Source: Owenia fusiformis (Eukaryota > Annelida > Polychaeta > Sabellida > Oweniidae). From it: 64,000 bases of DNA. The stretch's first letter is position 1, and each line of letters begins with the position of its first letter. Both the position numbers and the translations under genes were made by a program. The notes below the pieces were generated by a model. The model saw only the letters and a list, made by a program, of their open reading frames with translations, ran no database searches and was not told where the DNA came from. Below are positions 60,501 to 64,000 of the stretch, one piece after another. Location of the stretch: contig CAIIXF020000012.1 of the NCBI GenBank assembly GCA_903813345.2, forward strand, positions 2,647,318 to 2,711,317, read 5' to 3'.

Positions 60501-63500
60501 GGCAGACAAGAATGTTTTGCAGAATCTTATCACTGCATATGAAGCTAACAACAGACCTGTGGGCATCAATGAAATAATGAAACATGAGCTGATGTCTTTT
60601 CCAATAGCCCTCTCATTGACGAATGAAACATTCAAGCCAACTCAAATGTACTCTACTCCTTAACTGTTTAACAAATGGTATTGAAATGCCACCCGCAATA
60701 TTTCTGATATATGATCCTTCTTACAAATTAGCATCAATTGCATCTACATCTGAGGATTTGGCTACAGTCTTCAAGGAAGCAAAACTTCAGCAAAGAAGTG
60801 TACTGTGCCCCATCTTGCATACTTTTGGTGGTCATATCTCATGAAAAAGGGGATCATGCATTGAAATACATTGAGATGAAGCTCCCAATTTCCCTTTCTT
60901 TGGGCTATGGTGAAGCGTAGCAAGATTTGGACCTGATGTCCATGTACTACTGCCAGAATGAAAAGTCATCCTTGTCTTCCTTGTCGAAGGATTGTAATTC
61001 TGATTTACAAGAGTCATCCAAGATCACATCAATCGGTTGCTTTATTTGATTTCCAGATCGAATGTTGTGATTAATGCCATTCTGAATCTTTTTTGAATTT
61101 CCCATATAGGGTCCTATTGGATTTAAATTGCAAAAAATGCTACTCTGCAAAAACTCTCAACATCCAATTCAAAATGTTGTCAAAGTGAGTATACTCCATT
61201 TGTTAAGAATTTCTGCCTTAGCTCCAAGAGTAACACAGAAAGGTTAATGGTGACGGGGGGGGGGGGGGGGATTTTTTAAAATGACTTAACATTATTCAGG
61301 GAAGAAAACTCCATAAAATGAAGATTTGTATGAATCATTGGTACTTTTTCTCTCACGTCATGCAATTGTCAGGCTGCTTAGAATGAAATTAGCTTTGTCT
61401 TCCTTGTTCAGCTCTGTGAAGAATTGTATTTCTGATTCAGATCCAATGTTGAGGTTAATGTCATTCTGAATCTTTTCTGAATTTCTCATAGAGGGTTCTA
61501 TTGAATACTTCAATTTTAGACCTAGTTTATTAAGTATATTCAATGATTAAACCTATTAGGTGATTCAAATCTGCAGAAAAACTAGTCAGAATATGTCATA
61601 TATCAAACCTCCGAGCTATGAGACAGTAGTAGGTACCAATATACTCGAAGCCTGGAAATAATAAGGGTATTCTAATAGTCTACATTAATACTGTCCGTTT
61701 CGACCTTTATCTGTAATGGTTTTGAATGATTAAGCCACTTAGATGGTTAAAATCACCAGAAAGTCTCGGAATATGTCATACATCAAACAGCTAATCTATG
61801 AAATCATAGCTAGTTCAATTATGCTCATACCAGTAGAATGATACTAATGGTATACTTGAATCTGATTGATTGCAGACCTATGATTTAAAAATGAATTTTC
61901 AATGATAACACCTCAGATTGTTCAAACCACCAGAATCCCAAGCCAGGATATATCATACATTATTTCTCTAAGCTAGAAAACTAATATTGGTACAAATATG
62001 TTCATAAATAAGAAATTATACGGGTCTTCCAAGGGTATACCTATAACTTATCAATTTTAGACATCATATTTCATGAATTTTTAATATTTGAACATGCTAA
62101 AAAGCTTCAATCTTCCTAAAACGTAGCTAAAATAAGTTATATGCCAAATATATGAACACAGAGGGATAAATGTTAAAGCAATAGGGGTCAGTTATAATCA
62201 CACATAAAATCAGTCCCAGCTAAAATGTCATTTTTTCTTAAATTCACTAATTTCTTTAAAGGCAATTACCAGAGGAATTACTTTGATTCTTGCAGGATTG
62301 GTATACCAGGTATTAACCCTTTTTCATGGATTTCTTTAGCATCCATCATTGTCTAATAAAAAAGTTATGACACAAAAAGTAAAAGATGGGACATAAATTT
62401 GCCCCCTGGGGTACAAACTTTTTTGCTTTTTACAAATTTCTTAGGGGTAATCTGTATCATTCATTCTTCAAATGTTTACTTTATACAATGTCCATTTTTT
62501 TCACTTACAAAAAACATAAAATCAAAGTTATTTTTGGTTGAGGAATTTTTCCCCCCTGATAGGGGTGAAATTTTGGGGAGGGGGGACTAACATGGTTTTT
62601 AAAAGGGTTAAATAATCATATTTCAGCTTGCCAACATGGTTTTTTGGATTCAGCATAAAAAGTTACATAAGAAACACTTGTCAGAACACTTTTAACACTA
62701 AACGCCTACCACATTTTACAGAGAGACCTTTTGGAGAAAAGCACCCGGTCTAATATGGCAGAGAATTCAACACACGGGTATAAAATATGTGGGTGGGGAT
62801 TCTGCAGCATCGACTTCTATTGCGCCATTACTTCAGAGGGGTAGAATGAATAATATGTGCGAGATTCAAAAAATAATATTACCAATTTATTAAGTTCGTA
62901 TTAATTGAAGTTAATTTTACGTAACCTACTGAAATTGTAAAATCCATGATGAAAGTAAAGATGACAAGGCATTAACGTGCAAAATGACACCAACTGCCAT
63001 TTGTTACAGACGCCGACCGCCAAACACCGTCCACAAAAAAGTTCGAGAAGATAACGTGGTGGTAACATGGCAACAAAACGTATGTCTTACGGTATAATTT
63101 CTTCCCTGCTGAAGACATCTGCAGCAAGTATTGACTCATGTCCAGGAATACCTGTTTTGTGAGCGATAATATCTCTCAATGACACCTCTTTTGTTCTCCA
63201 GGGGTCATAAAAGTGGAATTCCTCACCAAGGCTCCACATTATATCACTTACAGGCGAGTCCCATGTTAAACTAAAAGAGAATTGTGTTTATCTTATATGT
63301 ATTATTGTAAAGAAAATCATTTTAAACCTAGCCTTATGTTTTATATGGATCATTACGGAGTTTGTTTTTTATCTGTTTTTGTTTGTTCATTGTTTCTTGG
63401 AAAATTTGTTTTTCCATTCGCCATCAAGGTGACACACTAAAAGTGCTATGAAAATCGACAAAAAAACGGCATCCAAATTGGATTTTTTCAAACCAAGGCT

Positions 63501-63784
63501 CCGAGTCACTTGCCACCTAGGGCTACATATTTCAAATGTATTCAGCTATACTTGTACGAAATCTGATAAAAAACTTTTGATCATGATGCGATTTCGCCAT
63601 TTTTTATCTTAGACTATCTTGTCACTAGTATTAAATAATAAAAAAACTTACTTGGTCTTCTCAATGAGGTGTGATAGGATTGTCCCAGTAAAGTGTTTAG
63701 AAACAGAGGCAACTGGAAATATGGTTTTGTTTGTTACTGGTACATCTCGCTCGTCATCGTCGTAGTCTTGAGCCAAGCCATATC
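51467..63784 (-). CDS. Class C beta-lactamase-like serine hydrolase (8 exons, 5' partial)
   Basis: Exons in transcript order: 63652-63784, 63091-63270, 57595-57743, 57166-57286, 54567-54835, 53489-53647, 52971-53210, 51467-51969. They encode about 584 residues with consistent phases. The start lies beyond the window. Catalytic motifs of the penicillin-binding/class C fold are in order. Ser-x-x-Lys is in PVASVSKHFTGTIL (first exon). SLRDIIAHKTGIPGH follows. Tyr-x-Asn is in WFYNNPLYALLG. PAGAVALTAEDAGKW precedes the HYGGIVGYSA box, where H-Y-G stands for the usual K/H-T-G. It is therefore probably an active serine hydrolase or peptidase. Natural substrates of the animal members are mostly unknown. 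After a C-terminal beta-rich domain, the tail is Pro-rich (PPPNTGACPTAHPPPSR) and ends in a hydrophobic stretch that could be a membrane anchor. Its intron between 57743 and 63091 hosts a 4.9-kb palindromic transposon. Confidence 0.9.
53788..54356. mobile_element. 569-bp element with 8-bp duplication CAGACGCC and internal 30-bp repeats
   Basis: Ends CCCGGGGGGTTCACT and AGTGAACCCCCCGGG are perfect inverted repeats; similarity continues for about 40 bp. CAGACGCC flanks both ends (53780-53787, 54357-54364). The interior (about 53850-54293) is a degenerate 30-bp tandem array around GGTATGGCATTGGTCCCATA. It lies in an intron of the hydrolase gene. Confidence 0.9.
54836..57165. other. Intron of the hydrolase gene
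   Basis: About 2.3 kb between phase-consistent exons. The only structure seen is a short hairpin near 55868-55921 (CCATGTATTGA against TCAATACATGG). Open frames here match no known family. Confidence 0.45.
57342..57437. mobile_element. Short MITE-like stem
   Basis: TTCAAGTGATCCATTCCGTG pairs with CATGGAATGGATCACTTAA across about 95 bp. No clear target duplication was established. Confidence 0.55.
58782..59362. mobile_element. 581-bp TA element nested in the palindrome arm
   Basis: Ends CAGGGTTTCCAAAAAA and TTTTTTGGACACCCTG, with about 210-bp inverted repeats. TA lies on both sides (58780-58781, 59363-59364). The opposite arm of the host palindrome shows the empty site around 61828-61829. 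Termini resemble those of the 864-bp element at 7965-8828. Confidence 0.92.
59652..60844 (+). pseudogene. Decayed gene carried inside the palindromic element
   Basis: Three or four open segments follow one another with intervening stops or frameshifts. One (59652-59945) contains NINLNIGSESGLKSFIELNK, a second (60115-60411) KNDVWTCVLTFHRGGMV, a third (60427-60663) INEIMKHELMSFPIALSL and a fourth (60623-60844) PPAIFLIYDPSYKLASIAS. Part of the first segment is repeated in inverted orientation at 61358-61543 and 60947-61150, with residues largely kept. This suggests it was once translated. The style resembles large uncharacterised invertebrate repeat-borne proteins; the family is not identified. 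Confidence 0.5.
62966..63069 (-). repeat. Dispersed TGTAACAAATGGCA repeat, inverted copy
   Basis: AAGGCATTAACGTGCAAAAT, then TGCCATTTGTTACAGACGCC and GTGGTAACATGG: the reverse complement of the copies at 46334 and 29469. Confidence 0.75.
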
Positions 63785-64000
63785 CTAAACACAGGATCCA
63801 GATCATAAACAACTGTTTTATTTTCAATTCAAATCCATCAAGGATTTACTAGGATTTACTTTCTTAAAGTAATACTTAACCTCTAAGATAATAATTAATA
63901 TAGTGAAATAACGAATTTGAGATAGAATATGTCATATTACAGACATTGAGGGTTAAACAAATTGTGTTGTAGAATGCAGACGACAATGACGTCATATGAA
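63785..64000. other. Upstream intron of the hydrolase gene
   Basis: Non-coding sequence beyond the first exon seen. That exon begins with two bases of a split codon, so at least one more upstream exon (signal peptide and start) lies outside the window. Confidence 0.6.

Larger units (their letters stand above)
57869..62750. mobile_element. 4.9-kb palindromic DNA transposon with long TIRs
   Basis: The left arm (57869 to about 59816) and right arm (about 61380-62750) are inverted copies of roughly 1.36 kb, once the 581-bp insertion in the left arm is discounted. The outer ends GACAAGGTGC and GCACCCGGTC are flanked by TA, so a TA target site is plausible. The outermost 30 bp are eroded. The middle carries decayed coding sequence (59652-60844) and a third partial arm copy (60848-61140), plus a 16-bp or longer G run near 61255. 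No transposase was recognised. Confidence 0.8.

Overview
The window is AT-rich eukaryotic DNA: genes split by GT-AG introns, no operons, abundant MITEs, foldback elements and minisatellites. The gene families are metazoan: an SLC4 bicarbonate transporter, a CYP26-type cytochrome P450, a WD40 protein, a Shaw/Kv3-like potassium channel and a metazoan class C beta-lactamase-like serine hydrolase. A CYP26-type gene points to a bilaterian outside the insects, most likely a marine invertebrate such as a lophotrochozoan or ambulacrarian. The species cannot be named from this sequence. All gene models were spliced by hand, using GT/AG sites, codon phase at every junction, and remembered family motifs.

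Layout. (1) 998-18000, plus strand: an apparently complete 18-exon SLC4 Na+/bicarbonate cotransporter, 1038 aa. Its first intron holds a 3.1-kb array of a 42-bp repeat. (2) 19981-28360, minus strand: a complete 8-exon CYP26-like P450, 497 aa, tail-to-tail with SLC4. Its first intron holds a 4.1-kb TA-flanked element with inverted minisatellite ends. (3) 32584-44048, plus strand: a 9-exon WD40 protein, 395 aa, head-to-head with the P450. Its introns contain MITEs and a 162-bp satellite-like array. (4) 47296-49632, plus strand: a two-exon voltage-gated K+ channel, 548 aa. (5) 51467-63784, minus strand: 8 exons of a class C beta-lactamase-like serine hydrolase, 5' end beyond the window. One of its introns contains a 4.9-kb palindromic transposon carrying a decayed gene.

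The genes do not form a pathway. SLC4 moves bicarbonate, CYP26 enzymes usually clear retinoic acid, and the K+ channel repolarises membranes.

The most unusual features are these. The 42-bp array repeats a U1-snRNA-complementary 5' splice-site octamer, by eye, in most of about 74 units, in the sense strand of an intron. The P450 lacks the I-helix acid/threonine motif although its heme site is intact. The large palindrome has one arm that preserves the empty site of a transposon inserted in the other arm. Several nested insertions have legible target-site duplications (8, 5 or 2 bp).
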